A stretch of DNA of 64,000 nt, from positions 169,345 through 233,344 of the forward strand of contig JAIRPP010000016.1 of NCBI GenBank assembly GCA_031256955.1, written 5' to 3'. Within the stretch, counting starts at the first letter, position 1. Every line of letters starts with the position of its first letter. Shown piece by piece: positions 33,633-41,808 of this stretch. The notes below the pieces were generated by a model. The model did not search any database and was not told the DNA's origin. It saw only the letters and a list, made by a program, of their open reading frames with translations. A program made the translations under genes and the position numbers. The DNA is from Candidatus Methanoplasma sp. Lineage in GTDB: Archaea; Thermoplasmatota; Thermoplasmata; Methanomassiliicoccales; Methanomethylophilaceae.

Positions 33633-33654
33633 AATGTACGTTTTAACGTACATT
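33633..33654 (-). promoter_or_regulatory. Palindromic operator of the toxin-antitoxin operon
   Basis: Arms AATGTACGTT and AACGTACATT are perfect reverse complements separated by TT. The site abuts the upstream edge of the TATA element for the antitoxin. Phd/YefM-type proteins autoregulate through such palindromes. Confidence 0.7.
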
Positions 33655-33755
33655 ATATTTCTTTCCACAAAGATTGTGGACGTTATAGCCTGCAGAACAC
33701 ACATATGGCTTCACGGCAGCAAGCCTTAATACAGCCCCCCGCCCATGGGGCGCCG

Positions 33756-34481
33756 ATGGCAGATCTAATGTACGTGTCGGTCGCGGCGGCCTTCGCGCCC
33801 GCGCTCATCCTGATGTACGCGGTCCTCAGGAGCTACACTTATCCAAAGGTGGAGCGCCCGTTCTTCAGCGACCCCGCGCTATTCGGCCTGTTCGCGGTCG
33901 GCCTCGTCATGGGGACCCTCCTGTTCGCGGCGTACACGTGGATCAACTGGCTCAGCGTTTTCTACGCCCTGGTGTTCGCCGCGGTCGAGTGCATGGCCAT
34001 GGTCGCCGTCCTGAACCTGAAGAGGTTCCACGGCAAGTCCGACACCGTGTTCTACGGCTACGGGCTCGGCCTCGGGACCGGGTGCGCGTTCGCCACCGGG
34101 ACCGTCTACTACCTCGGGAACGCCATCATGGGGACGGACGGCGGGGGGGTCGACGCGGGCGGGATGATATGCCTCGCAGCCATAGCCCTCGCGCACCTGC
34201 TGATGCTGTCCTCCCTGGGGACCTCCATAGGGGAGGGGATAGCCAGGCTCAAGCCGATGGAGTACGGGCTGCAGGCGGTCATAATCAACGCCGTGTTCAT
34301 GGTCATCCTGACCGCCGCGTACGGCTGCGCCGAGAGCGAGGCCCTGTTCTACACGACCGTCGCCGCCGGCCTCGCCGTCGCCGCCGCGTGCTTCTACCTG
34401 AACCTGCGCGTGAGGCTGTCGAAGGTCGTCAGGGACGTGCTGAGGATGGAGGGGGACCCCAGGAAGGACGTCCCCAGGTGA
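33756..34481 (+). CDS. Polytopic membrane protein, unknown
   Basis: 241 aa from ATG 33756, about 26 bases from the TATA-like CCTTAATAC (33724-33732), so leaderless. About seven hydrophobic helices spread evenly over the protein, with short loops; conserved-looking GYGLGLGTGCAFATG in the middle and a charged C-terminal tail. Overall layout resembles archaeal integral membrane proteins of unknown role. No catalytic motif recognised. Confidence 0.7.
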   Translation: MADLMYVSVAAAFAPALILMYAVLRSYTYPKVERPFFSDPALFGLFAVGLVMGTLLFAAYTWINWLSVFYALVFAAVECMAMVAVLNLKRFHGKSDTVFYGYGLGLGTGCAFATGTVYYLGNAIMGTDGGGVDAGGMICLAAIALAHLLMLSSLGTSIGEGIARLKPMEYGLQAVIINAVFMVILTAAYGCAESEALFYTTVAAGLAVAAACFYLNLRVRLSKVVRDVLRMEGDPRKDVPR

Positions 34482-34483
34482 CC

Positions 34484-34909
34484 TCACGCCTTGAATCTCC
34501 CGTATCCGACCTCGTAGGCTATGCCGTGGTCCGACATGGCCTTGAGGATCTTCCCGGGGCTCCTCGGATCTATCTTGGCTATGTCCGCCTCGTCGAACGT
34601 GCCGAAGATCTCGGTGAGCCCCTTCGCCAGGAGCGTCGCCCTCTCCTCCGGGTCGCGGCAGCGCTCGTACCTGAAGGCGAGCGACGACAGCGGGTCCGAG
34701 TCCAGCGTCTTCTGCGCTGGCGGGGGCCTGACGAACCCCGTCATCTCCGCCAATACCGCCCTCGCCTCCTCCTGGCTCCCGCTCTCGAACGCCGATCTCA
34801 TGAGCCTGTGCTCGTCCGCCCTCCCGCAGAAGGGGCACGCCGACGACGCGGCCGACCTGTCCGCTATCCTGTGCCTCCTGCACCCGAGGCACGCGACTAT
34901 GGCGTACAT
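34484..34909 (-). CDS. Zinc-ribbon protein, DUF5817-like
   Basis: 141 aa. Starts MYAIVACLGCRRHRI with a CxxC, second pair CPFCGR at about residue 25, then FESGSQEEARAVLAEM, a layout typical of archaeal DUF5817. The C-terminal part (SPGKILKAMSDHGIAYEVGYG) could be a small winged helix. Start overlaps the arginine decarboxylase stop (TGATG), so the two are co-translated. Confidence 0.65.
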   Translation of the reverse strand: MYAIVACLGCRRHRIADRSAASSACPFCGRADEHRLMRSAFESGSQEEARAVLAEMTGFVRPPPAQKTLDSDPLSSLAFRYERCRDPEERATLLAKGLTEIFGTFDEADIAKIDPRSPGKILKAMSDHGIAYEVGYGRFKA

Positions 34910-35382
34910 CAGCGGTACTCCGAGAACACCAGGGCGGCCACGCAGCACCCGTGCTCCCCGCTCGGCACGCTCATCTCCTCCGCGACTATGCGGAGGCCCT
35001 CCAGCTCCACCCCGCGCATCCTGGCCATCTCGCGCATCTTGTCCCCCAGCTCCGCCCTGAGCGCGTCCGCGGACCCGAACAGCCTGCCCTCGGCCACGTA
35101 GCCCCCCCTGCCGTCGGCCCTGCGGGCGTAGGCTATCCCCGCGGATATGCGGGAGCCCCCGGGGCCCCTGATCTGGGACAGGACGCAATGGGTCACCGCG
35201 CCCATGGGCATCTCCGCCGCGGGGGCCTCCTCCGCCCCCTCGGGTATGACGGACGACACCGCCACCAGGTTCTGCTCCGATATCCCCGCCCTGTGGAGGG
35301 CGAGGTCGAACGCGTTGAGGTCGGACACGGGGCTGGACGCCTTGCCGGACGCGACGAAGAACTTCGACGGCACCAGATGCAT
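34909..35382 (-). CDS. pdaD: Pyruvoyl-dependent arginine decarboxylase
   Basis: 157 aa. Self-cleaves at the serine pair in LVAVSSVIPEGA (about residues 41-44) to form the pyruvoyl cofactor, then converts arginine to agmatine, the entry to archaeal polyamine synthesis. Matching features are the N-terminal FFVASGKASS and C-terminal GCCVAALVF. Product supply links functionally to deoxyhypusine synthase, which needs spermidine. Stop overlaps the next gene; PAC2 ends 4 bases upstream. Confidence 0.92.
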   Translation of the reverse strand: MHLVPSKFFVASGKASSPVSDLNAFDLALHRAGISEQNLVAVSSVIPEGAEEAPAAEMPMGAVTHCVLSQIRGPGGSRISAGIAYARRADGRGGYVAEGRLFGSADALRAELGDKMREMARMRGVELEGLRIVAEEMSVPSGEHGCCVAALVFSEYR

Positions 35383-35386
35383 CCCA

Positions 35387-36124
35387 TCACCCGTACAGCT
35401 TCTGCAGGTCGGTGCTCCTCGCGTCGTACTCCTCCTGCGACCTCATCCTGGCGTCTATGTCCTCCGCCTCCTTGTAGAGCGGGTCCGCGTCTATCGCCAG
35501 CTCGGGTATGATCTTGGAGAGGGGCTCGAGGATCCTCGCGGCCGCCCTGGGGTCGGGGAGGGACGGGCTGGTGGGGCACATGATCGATATCACGTCCATC
35601 CCCATGCGGGCCCCCTCGTAGAGCATGACCCCGCTGATCCCGCGGACCAGCCCGTCGCTCAGCAGGCGTATCCCCAGCCCGCCTATCATCTCCCGCATGG
35701 CCTCCGACGACCCGCACGCCACCATCGCGTCCTCCCCGTCCATGGAGGGCACCCCCTCCAGGCACACTATCATGGACGTCCCGCGGTCCCTCAGCGCGTC
35801 CATGACCGCCACGGTGAACTCGTAGCACTGCTCCGGCTTCGGGACGATCTCCGAGGTGACCGCTATCAGGTCCCCGCACGCGGGGGTGGCGTTCCTCCTC
35901 GCGCACCCGTACATCCTGATCGGCGGGTACGGGACCCCGCCCTGCACCAGGCAGTACGGCGGGATGTCCGGGGAGGTCATCCCCGCCAGAACCTTCATCT
36001 CCAGCTCCCTGGCTATGAAGCTGACCAGTATCGGGCCCACCAGGCCCATGCTCGGAAGGCCCACGACGGCCACCGGCTTCTCGAAGCTGGAATCGTCGTA
36101 GCGGATGACCTCGATCTTCATCAT
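35387..36124 (-). CDS. PAC2-family (proteasome assembly chaperone-like) protein
   Basis: 245 aa from ATG 36124. PAC2 hallmarks: N-terminal VVGLPSMGLVGPILVSFIAREL, central CLEGVPSMDGE, SDGLVRGISGVMLYEGARMGMDVISIMCPT. Archaeal PAC2 (PbaA/PbaB) proteins help assemble proteasome-like complexes, though roles vary. Leaderless start predicted from the shared ATTAAT element at 36149-36154. First gene of a run with pdaD and the DUF5817-like gene. Confidence 0.88.
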   Translation of the reverse strand: MMKIEVIRYDDSSFEKPVAVVGLPSMGLVGPILVSFIARELEMKVLAGMTSPDIPPYCLVQGGVPYPPIRMYGCARRNATPACGDLIAVTSEIVPKPEQCYEFTVAVMDALRDRGTSMIVCLEGVPSMDGEDAMVACGSSEAMREMIGGLGIRLLSDGLVRGISGVMLYEGARMGMDVISIMCPTSPSLPDPRAAARILEPLSKIIPELAIDADPLYKEAEDIDARMRSQEEYDARSTDLQKLYG

Positions 36125-36148
36125 GAGCGCCCGATGGCGGTCGAACAT

Positions 36149-36157
36149 ATTAATTAA
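36149..36157. promoter_or_regulatory. Symmetrical AT element serving two divergent leaderless genes
   Basis: ATTAATTAA lies midway between start codons at 36124 (minus) and 36178 (plus), exactly 54 bases apart. The same 54-base distance around a palindromic TATA is seen at 25140/25194. Confidence 0.6.
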
Positions 36158-36177
36158 CGCCATGGCATGGGCGGGGC

Positions 36178-37452
36178 ATGGAGACAGAGAGCATAGAGGT
36201 GCTGGAGACGCCGGGCGGCGTGCCCGTGATCGTGGACAGGGCCGCGGGCAGGGGCAGCGCGGGGTACATGGCGGCGATCGGGACGGGCTCCAGGGACGAG
36301 GACCCGTCGCTCGGGGGCATATCGCACCTCCTGGAGCACGTGGTGTTCAGGGCCACGGAGACCCGCTCGTCCTATCAGATGTCCAGGGAGATCGAGGGGG
36401 CGGGAGGGGAGATGAACGCCTTCACGGGCAGGGAGGAGACCGCGTTCTACGCCGTGACGATAAGCGAGACGGCGGGCGTGGCGAGGGAGATGGTGGCGGA
36501 CGTGGTGGCGAACCCGCTCATAGGGGGGGAGGACACGGACCTCGAGAGGAAGATCGTCCTCCAGGAGCTGAGCATGGCGGAGAGCGAGCCGGAGTCCTAC
36601 GTGCACGACCTGTTCTTCATGAACTTCTGGAGGGGGCACAGCCTCTGCCAGGACGAGGGTGGCAAGCCGGAGATCGTGGAGAGGCTGTCGTCGGGGGACC
36701 TGCGCGCCTATTACGAGGAGAGGTACGGGGCGCCGAACATGGCCGTGTTCGCGGCCGGCGACGCGGACCCCGCGGAGACCGCCGAGTGGGCCGCCGAGAG
36801 CTTCGACGGCATGGCCGGGAAGAGGAGGGTGTCCAGGGAGCCGCCGGCCCCGCCGGAGGCGGGGTGCTTCTTCGTCAAGAACAGGTCGGAGCACTGCCAG
36901 ATCGCCATGGGGCTCCCGTCGTACCCCCCGCTGCACCGGCTCAGGCCCGCCGCGGCGGTCCTGAGCGGGGTCCTCGGGTCCGGGACCAGCTCCAGGCTGT
37001 TCCAGGAGGTCAGGGAGAAGAGGGCCCTGGTGTACTCCGTCTACAGCAGGCTGGAGCAGCACTCCGACGCGGGCGCGCTGTGCGCGTTCATGTCGTGCAC
37101 CACCGGGAACGCCATGGAGGCCGTGAGGGCGGCCGCGGGCGCGCTGTCGTCCGTCAGGCGCGAGGGCTTCGAGAAGGGGGAGGTCGAGCGCACCAAGAGG
37201 CTCATAAAGGGGGCGGTGGTGAGGGCCGCGGAGTCCACGGAGCGCAGGCTGTACATGCTGTCCAGGGACTTCATGCTCTGCGGGAGGGCGAAGACGCTGG
37301 AGGAGAGGCTGGCGGAGATAGACTCCGTCACCGAGGAGGACGTGGCCGCGGCCGCTTCCGAGATCATAGGGTCCGGGCGCCTGAACATGACGGTGCTCGG
37401 GAGGGGCGACAGGGCGCTCAGGAGGCTCGACGCGTCGGAGATAGACCTGTGA
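36178..37452 (+). CDS. M16-family (insulinase/pitrilysin-like) zinc peptidase
   Basis: 424 aa. Inverted zinc motif HLLEH (residues about 50-54) with the third ligand in DLERKIVLQEL about 75 residues later; the second half has the R/Y pair region (SSRLFQEVREKRALVYSVYS) of the M16 domain. Length fits M16B enzymes, in which one polypeptide holds both half-domains. Substrate unknown. Its 3' end overlaps the convergent protease gene by 35 bases. Confidence 0.9.
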   Translation: METESIEVLETPGGVPVIVDRAAGRGSAGYMAAIGTGSRDEDPSLGGISHLLEHVVFRATETRSSYQMSREIEGAGGEMNAFTGREETAFYAVTISETAGVAREMVADVVANPLIGGEDTDLERKIVLQELSMAESEPESYVHDLFFMNFWRGHSLCQDEGGKPEIVERLSSGDLRAYYEERYGAPNMAVFAAGDADPAETAEWAAESFDGMAGKRRVSREPPAPPEAGCFFVKNRSEHCQIAMGLPSYPPLHRLRPAAAVLSGVLGSGTSSRLFQEVREKRALVYSVYSRLEQHSDAGALCAFMSCTTGNAMEAVRAAAGALSSVRREGFEKGEVERTKRLIKGAVVRAAESTERRLYMLSRDFMLCGRAKTLEERLAEIDSVTEEDVAAAASEIIGSGRLNMTVLGRGDRALRRLDASEIDL

Positions 37453-37921
37453 ACCCCGCGATGACGTGGAGCGCCGCGTCCAGCGCGGCTCCCTCCGCGG
37501 CCGCCACGGCGGGGGTCATCTCCTCGCTGACGGTCTGAAGGTCTGCCGCCTCCACCGCCACCAGCTTGACGGCCTCCGGCATGGAGCCGGGCTCGAGCCT
37601 CCTGCCGACCTCCAGGGCGGTGGCCAGGTTCACGTCGTGCGCGGGCACGTCCGCCACGGTCCCCGCGAAGTCCTCCAGGTCGAAGATCATGACCGTCCCC
37701 GGGGGGTGCGCCCCCGTCTGTATCGCGTCGACTATGACCGCGAAGCTGTACCCCCTGACCATGGGTATGACCTCCAGGCCGCCGGCGGCCTCCTGTATCG
37801 CGTCGACCCCGGGCATCCCCAGGCGCCCCACCGCCTCCGACACCCTGAGCCCTATCGCGTCGTCCGACATTATCGGGCTGCCCAGCCCTATCACGATCGT
37901 CCTTCCGTTGAGGCCCGCCAT
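37418..37921 (-). CDS. Hydrogenase maturation protease (HycI/FrcD type, M52)
   Basis: 167 aa from ATG 37921, about 25 bases from TATA ATTTAAACC (37942-37950). VIGLGSPIMSDDAIG holds the first Ni-sensing aspartate, VDAIQ the second, and PAHDVNL the histidine. It trims the C-terminus of the NiFe-hydrogenase large subunit after nickel insertion, needed for MvhA- or Ech-type hydrogenases in H2-dependent methylotrophic methanogens. No hydrogenase subunit is in this window. Confidence 0.9.
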   Translation of the reverse strand: MAGLNGRTIVIGLGSPIMSDDAIGLRVSEAVGRLGMPGVDAIQEAAGGLEVIPMVRGYSFAVIVDAIQTGAHPPGTVMIFDLEDFAGTVADVPAHDVNLATALEVGRRLEPGSMPEAVKLVAVEAADLQTVSEEMTPAVAAAEGAALDAALHVIAGFTGLSPTRRAS

Positions 37922-38016
37922 GCGCATGCATGCCCGAAACGGTTTAAATCTGCTTCCCAGGGGCGGCCGCGGCCGCGCCGCATAGGCTTTTCAACCGTTT
38001 CCGCCATTCTGCGCCC

Positions 38017-38820
38017 GTGGATCTGAGGGTGCGCACGGAGCAGCTGATCAACGGGAGGGTCGTGACCAACCGCCAGCTGGAGACGCTGGCCGCCGTCGCG
38101 GAGGCCGGGAGCAAGACCGCCGCCGCCAAGAGGCTCGGGCTGTCCGTCCCGGTGGTGCACAGGTACGTGTCGTCCATAGAGGAGGCCGCAGGCGTCCCGA
38201 TCATAACCTCCACCCCGAAGGGCACGGCCCTGAACGAGGAGGGGCGGAGGATCCTGGGCGCGTTCTCCGCCACCGAGCGCAGGTGCTCCTCGGAGAGGAA
38301 CTTCACCGTCTGCTGCAGCCCGGTCACGGAGGACCTGCTGATGTCCGTCCTGTCCGCGCTCAAGATGACCGACGCGGACCTGGTGATCTCGGACGACCGC
38401 CGCAACCTGGAGATGATGAGGGAGGACCTGGCGGACCTGGCGATAATCGACGACCCGCTCTATCTCTTCGACGCCGACGAGTTCGACGGCGCCGAGATAG
38501 GGTACATGGGCATGGTGTTCGTGGACAACGGCCCGTCGTTCATAAGGTACAGGTACGGGGCGCAGAGGGTCGCGTTCATGTTCCTGGACACCATGGGGAG
38601 GGAGTACACCGTGGACTCGGAGACGCTGTCGCTCCCCGAGCTGCTGGGGTCGGACAAGAGCTTCTTCGTGGACGAGTTCCTCCTCCTGAGGAAGGGGCTC
38701 CGGATGAAGAGCTCGGTGGACCCGCGCATGCTCCGCCACGCCATAACCGCCGTGTACCGCTCGGAGACCAAGCCCATATTCAAGATAGTCAGGGCGCTCC
38801 AGGCGAGGAACATAAAATAA
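38017..38820 (+). CDS. LysR/ModE-type transcriptional regulator
   Basis: 267 aa from GTG 38017. The N-terminal HTH (TNRQLETLAAVAEAGSKTAAAKRLGLSVPVVHRYVSSIEEAAGVPI) is LysR/ModE-like, and the rest (about 95-267) resembles a periplasmic-binding-like sensor (DLLMSVLSALKMTDADLVISDD, DLADLAIIDDP). Effector unknown. The gene is divergent from the hydrogenase protease, so metal or molybdate sensing is plausible but unproven. Confidence 0.75.
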   Translation: MDLRVRTEQLINGRVVTNRQLETLAAVAEAGSKTAAAKRLGLSVPVVHRYVSSIEEAAGVPIITSTPKGTALNEEGRRILGAFSATERRCSSERNFTVCCSPVTEDLLMSVLSALKMTDADLVISDDRRNLEMMREDLADLAIIDDPLYLFDADEFDGAEIGYMGMVFVDNGPSFIRYRYGAQRVAFMFLDTMGREYTVDSETLSLPELLGSDKSFFVDEFLLLRKGLRMKSSVDPRMLRHAITAVYRSETKPIFKIVRALQARNIK

Positions 38821-38845
38821 GGCGTTGCCGTTTAAGGTAACGCCT
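38819..38845 (+). terminator. Hairpin after the LysR-like regulator
   Basis: AGGCGTTGCC pairs with GGTAACGCCT (one wobble pair) around a short loop, immediately after the TAA stop. CCTCTTCGG follows. Confidence 0.5.
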
Positions 38846-38903
38846 CTTCGGATCGTGTCCCTGTTTTAAATACGATCATATCTTCGCACGCCCAGGTGAT
38901 CAT

Positions 38904-39404
38904 ATCACGGAGATAAAATCCAATCCCGGGTTCGAGAAGCAGATAGCGGATCTCGGCGGGGCAGACGTGAAGATGTGCTTCCAGTGCGGCACGTGCACCG
39001 CGGGGTGCCCCTCCGGGAGGCGCACCTCCTACAGGGTCAGGAAGCTCATGCGCCTCGCCCAGCTCGGCCAGAAGGACGAGATCGTCGGCAGCGAGGAGCT
39101 GTGGGAGTGCAGCACCTGCTACACCTGCGTCGAGAGGTGCCCGCGCGCGGTCCCCATAGTGGACATAATCGTGGCGCTCAGGAACATAGCCGTCTCTGAG
39201 AAGCACATATACGACAACCACAAGAAGACCGCCCAGAACCTGTACAAGCTCGGCCACACCGTGCCCAACAACGACAAGATCAAGGCGCTCAGGAAGGACC
39301 TGGGGCTGCCCGAGAACCCGCCGACCGTGATGGCCAACAAGAAGGCCATGGACGAGGTCGTCACCCTCCTCAAGGCGTCGGGCTTCGACAAGATAGTGGA
39401 GTGA
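38904..39404 (+). CDS. hdrC: HdrC-like heterodisulfide reductase subunit with probable AUC start
   Basis: Two [4Fe-4S] motifs CFQCGTCTAGCP and CSTCYTCVERCP identify HdrC, which links HdrB to HdrA. The first canonical start is GTG 38967, leaving MKMCFQCG with no N-terminal helix. Upstream in frame the codons read TEIKSNPGFEKQIADLGGAD, a normal HdrC N-terminus, opened by ATC at 38904. AGGTGATC (38894-38901), matching the 16S anti-Shine-Dalgarno, ends 2 bases before it. TATA at 38864-38873. 166 aa with the AUC start, 145 with GTG. Confidence 0.8.
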   Translation: MTEIKSNPGFEKQIADLGGADVKMCFQCGTCTAGCPSGRRTSYRVRKLMRLAQLGQKDEIVGSEELWECSTCYTCVERCPRAVPIVDIIVALRNIAVSEKHIYDNHKKTAQNLYKLGHTVPNNDKIKALRKDLGLPENPPTVMANKKAMDEVVTLLKASGFDKIVE

Positions 39405-39409
39405 TCAAC

Positions 39410-40255
39410 ATGGCGAAATACGCATTCTTCCTGGGCTGCATAGCCCCCCTCAGATACCCCGGCGTCGAGAAGTCCACGAGAGTGGTCTGCGAGAAGCTCG
39501 GGATCGAGCTCGTCGACCTCGAGGACGCGAGCTGCTGCCCCGCCCCCGGGGTCATAAAGTCGTTCAGCAAGGAGTCCTGGCTCGCCGCGGCCGCCAGGAA
39601 CCTCGCCCTGGCCGAGAGGCAGGGCCTGCCCATCGTGACCATCTGCAACGGGTGCTACGGCTCCCTGTTCGAGGCGGCGCACGAGCTCAACCACCACCCC
39701 GACGTGCTCGCCAAGGCGAACAAGTACCTCGAGCTCATAGGGATGAAGTACAACGGCACCACCAAGGTCTACCACTTCGCCGAGGTCCTCTACAGGGAGG
39801 TCGGCGCGGAGAAGATCAAGTCGATGGTCGCGAAGCCCCTCGAGTACGGCGTCGCCACCTTCTACGGCTGCCACTTCCTGAAGCCCAGCGACATAAAGAA
39901 GCTGGACGACCCGGAGAACCCGCACATCCTGGACGACCTGGTGGAGGCCACCGGGGCCAAGAGCCTCCCCCGCAAGCAGAAGACCCTCTGCTGCGGGGCC
40001 GGCGGAGGCCTGAAGGCCGCCTTCGGCGACGTCGCCAAGGAGTTCACCAAGACCAACCTGGAGAACATAAAGGCGTCCGGCGCGCAGTTCATAGTGGACG
40101 TGTGCCCGTTCTGCCACCTCCAGTTCGACTCGGTCCAGGGCGAGCTCGGGTACAAGATACCCGTGCTCCACCTCTCCCAGCTCTACGGCATAGCGTTCGG
40201 CATGGACGAGAAGGAGCTGGGGCTGTCGGCGCACATAACGCCCGTCGAGCTCTGA
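39410..40255 (+). CDS. hdrB: HdrB-like heterodisulfide reductase subunit
   Basis: 281 aa. Two CCG domains supply the noncubane clusters that reduce CoM-S-S-CoB: first FLGC ... SCCPAPG ... CNGC, second YGCH ... LCCGAGGG ... CPFC. Start ATG 39410 follows GGAGTGATC and lies 5 bases after the hdrC stop. It works in the cytosolic HdrABC-MvhADG electron-bifurcating complex; hdrA is not in this window. A GC hairpin with T-tract follows at 40268-40303. Confidence 0.93.
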   Translation: MAKYAFFLGCIAPLRYPGVEKSTRVVCEKLGIELVDLEDASCCPAPGVIKSFSKESWLAAAARNLALAERQGLPIVTICNGCYGSLFEAAHELNHHPDVLAKANKYLELIGMKYNGTTKVYHFAEVLYREVGAEKIKSMVAKPLEYGVATFYGCHFLKPSDIKKLDDPENPHILDDLVEATGAKSLPRKQKTLCCGAGGGLKAAFGDVAKEFTKTNLENIKASGAQFIVDVCPFCHLQFDSVQGELGYKIPVLHLSQLYGIAFGMDEKELGLSAHITPVEL

Positions 40256-40267
40256 GCCCGTAAAACC

Positions 40268-40303
40268 GCGGGGGCCCCGCCCCCGCCGCCCTTTTTCATT
40301 TTC
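40268..40303 (+). terminator. Terminator after hdrCB
   Basis: GCGGGGG (40268-40274) pairs with CCCCCGC (40280-40286); the T-rich CTTTTTCATTTTC follows at 40291-40303. Confidence 0.65.
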
Positions 40304-40343
40304 GATCCCGTCCGCGGCGCCCCGCCGGGCGATCCGGCGGCGG

Positions 40344-41630
40344 TCACGGCCCCAGGCAGTCCATGGGGACCACGCGGACCCCGTCCCCGCGCATGTACGA
40401 CGCGCCGCCCGAGCCTGTCAGGACCATCAGGAAGGACGGCGGGCCGGAATCCGGCGAGACTATGCCCTCCAGCTTCTTCAGGTTGGCGGCCGCCTTGTCT
40501 ATCTCGAACGTCCCCAGCTTCACCTCCGCCGCCCCCCATCTGCCGTCCCACAGCTCTATCACCGCATCGATCTCCAGCCCGTTGTCGTCCCCGTAGTAGA
40601 GGACCCTGCCGCCGAGGGGCTCCGAATAGACGCACAGGTCCCTGTAGCACATGGATTCGAAGAGCAGGCCCGCCGTGCGTATGTCCCTCTTAAGCAGGTC
40701 GGGGCCCGCGCCCAGGAGCGCCGCGGCCAGGGAGGGGTCCGCCAGGTGCCTCTTCGGGGTCTTGCGCATCCTGACCGTGGAGCGTAGCGACGGCAGCCAC
40801 GCGCGCTGCTCGTCCAGGACGTACAGGCCCATGAGGTCCCGCATGTGGGCGCGCACGGTCTGGTCCGACGCGGCGGAGCCGCCGCCGCCGGCGTCTTTCG
40901 CGATCGTCGCCGCGCTGGCGGAGGTGGACGTGTTCCTGGCCAGGGATCTGAGCACCTCTTCCGCTATGCCGGGGCTCCTTCCCCTGCCGCCGGCGAGCCG
41001 CCCGCCCGATCCGGCGATGGATCTCGCATAGCCCCGCGGGATGTCCTGCCCCGGGTCCGGCTCCCCCCACACGGACGCGGGCCATCCGCCCCTGCACACG
41101 AGCCTGATCGCGGATTCGTAGTCCATGCCGGACCGGGCGTCGCCGATCTCCGCCGACGCGAACAGCTTTTCCAGAGACACCGATCCCGTGCTGTCTCCCG
41201 ATTCGAATAGCGAGAGCGTGCGCATGGGGACCTCGCAGAACCTCCCCGTGCCGCTGTGCGACGTGGATCCCTCGGGAGGGTGCGTGGAGCCCGTGAATAT
41301 GTACAGGCCGCGCCCGGCGCTCCGGTCTATGTTGACGCGGGCCGCGTCCCACAGCCGGGGCGCCTCCTGCCATTCGTCCACGAGGCGGGGGCGCTCGCCT
41401 TCGAGAGCGATCTTCGGGGCGTTGTTGGCCAGGTCCCTGCCGCCTGGATCCGCGACGCAGATTGACGACCTGCTGTGGCGTATCCCGGTCCATGACTTGC
41501 CGCACCACTTCGGGCCGGTTATGAGGACGCCGCCGAACTTCGAGAGCATGGACGATATCTTGGAATCGATCACCCTGGGATGATACGCGCCTCTGATCTC
41601 GTCATCGGATAGAATCCTGTCCCCATCCAT
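40344..41630 (-). CDS. AAA ATPase with DUF4143 domain (intact)
   Basis: 428 aa from ATG 41630. Walker A GPKWCGKSW (near residue 38), Walker B RPRLVDEWQEAP, sensor FTGSTHPPEG, a winged-helix segment, then DUF4143 with PD-(D/E)XK-like LEIDAVIELWDGRWGAAEVKLG. The C-terminal half is closely similar to the truncated copy at 32297-33031. Role unknown; the combination of ATPase, winged helix and nuclease-like fold suggests DNA binding. TATA ATATTTATC (about 41651-41660) lies 26 bases upstream, immediately followed by two tandem repeats. Confidence 0.85.
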   Translation of the reverse strand: MDGDRILSDDEIRGAYHPRVIDSKISSMLSKFGGVLITGPKWCGKSWTGIRHSRSSICVADPGGRDLANNAPKIALEGERPRLVDEWQEAPRLWDAARVNIDRSAGRGLYIFTGSTHPPEGSTSHSGTGRFCEVPMRTLSLFESGDSTGSVSLEKLFASAEIGDARSGMDYESAIRLVCRGGWPASVWGEPDPGQDIPRGYARSIAGSGGRLAGGRGRSPGIAEEVLRSLARNTSTSASAATIAKDAGGGGSAASDQTVRAHMRDLMGLYVLDEQRAWLPSLRSTVRMRKTPKRHLADPSLAAALLGAGPDLLKRDIRTAGLLFESMCYRDLCVYSEPLGGRVLYYGDDNGLEIDAVIELWDGRWGAAEVKLGTFEIDKAAANLKKLEGIVSPDSGPPSFLMVLTGSGGASYMRGDGVRVVPMDCLGP

Positions 41631-41660
41631 GCCAGACACATGCGCCTTGAGATAAATATA

Positions 41661-41705
41661 ACTTTCCAGGCGAGCAAAGTATCACTTTCCAGGCGAGCAA
41701 AGTAT
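41661..41705 (-). repeat. Two tandem direct repeats in the promoter of the DUF4143 ATPase
   Basis: Two identical 22-base copies, each beginning ACTTTCCAGGCG and ending AGCAAAGTAT, at 41661-41682 and 41684-41705 (23-base period). Each copy has terminal ACTTT/AAAGT inverted ends. They lie directly upstream of the TATA box of the gene starting at 41630. Confidence 0.8.
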
Positions 41706-41808
41706 AGCTTTTTCTGAAATAGAGCTTGCCAGACCTGTCCCGGAGGCGCAAGAGGCGGACCTCCCCGGTTCAAGCGGGCTTTTAAACGCCGCATCCGATC
41801 CCATCAGC

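Noticed and set aside
38896..38916. GTG start for hdrC at the Shine-Dalgarno sequence
   Set aside because: That frame reads GTG ATC ATA TCA CGG AGA TAA and stops at once.
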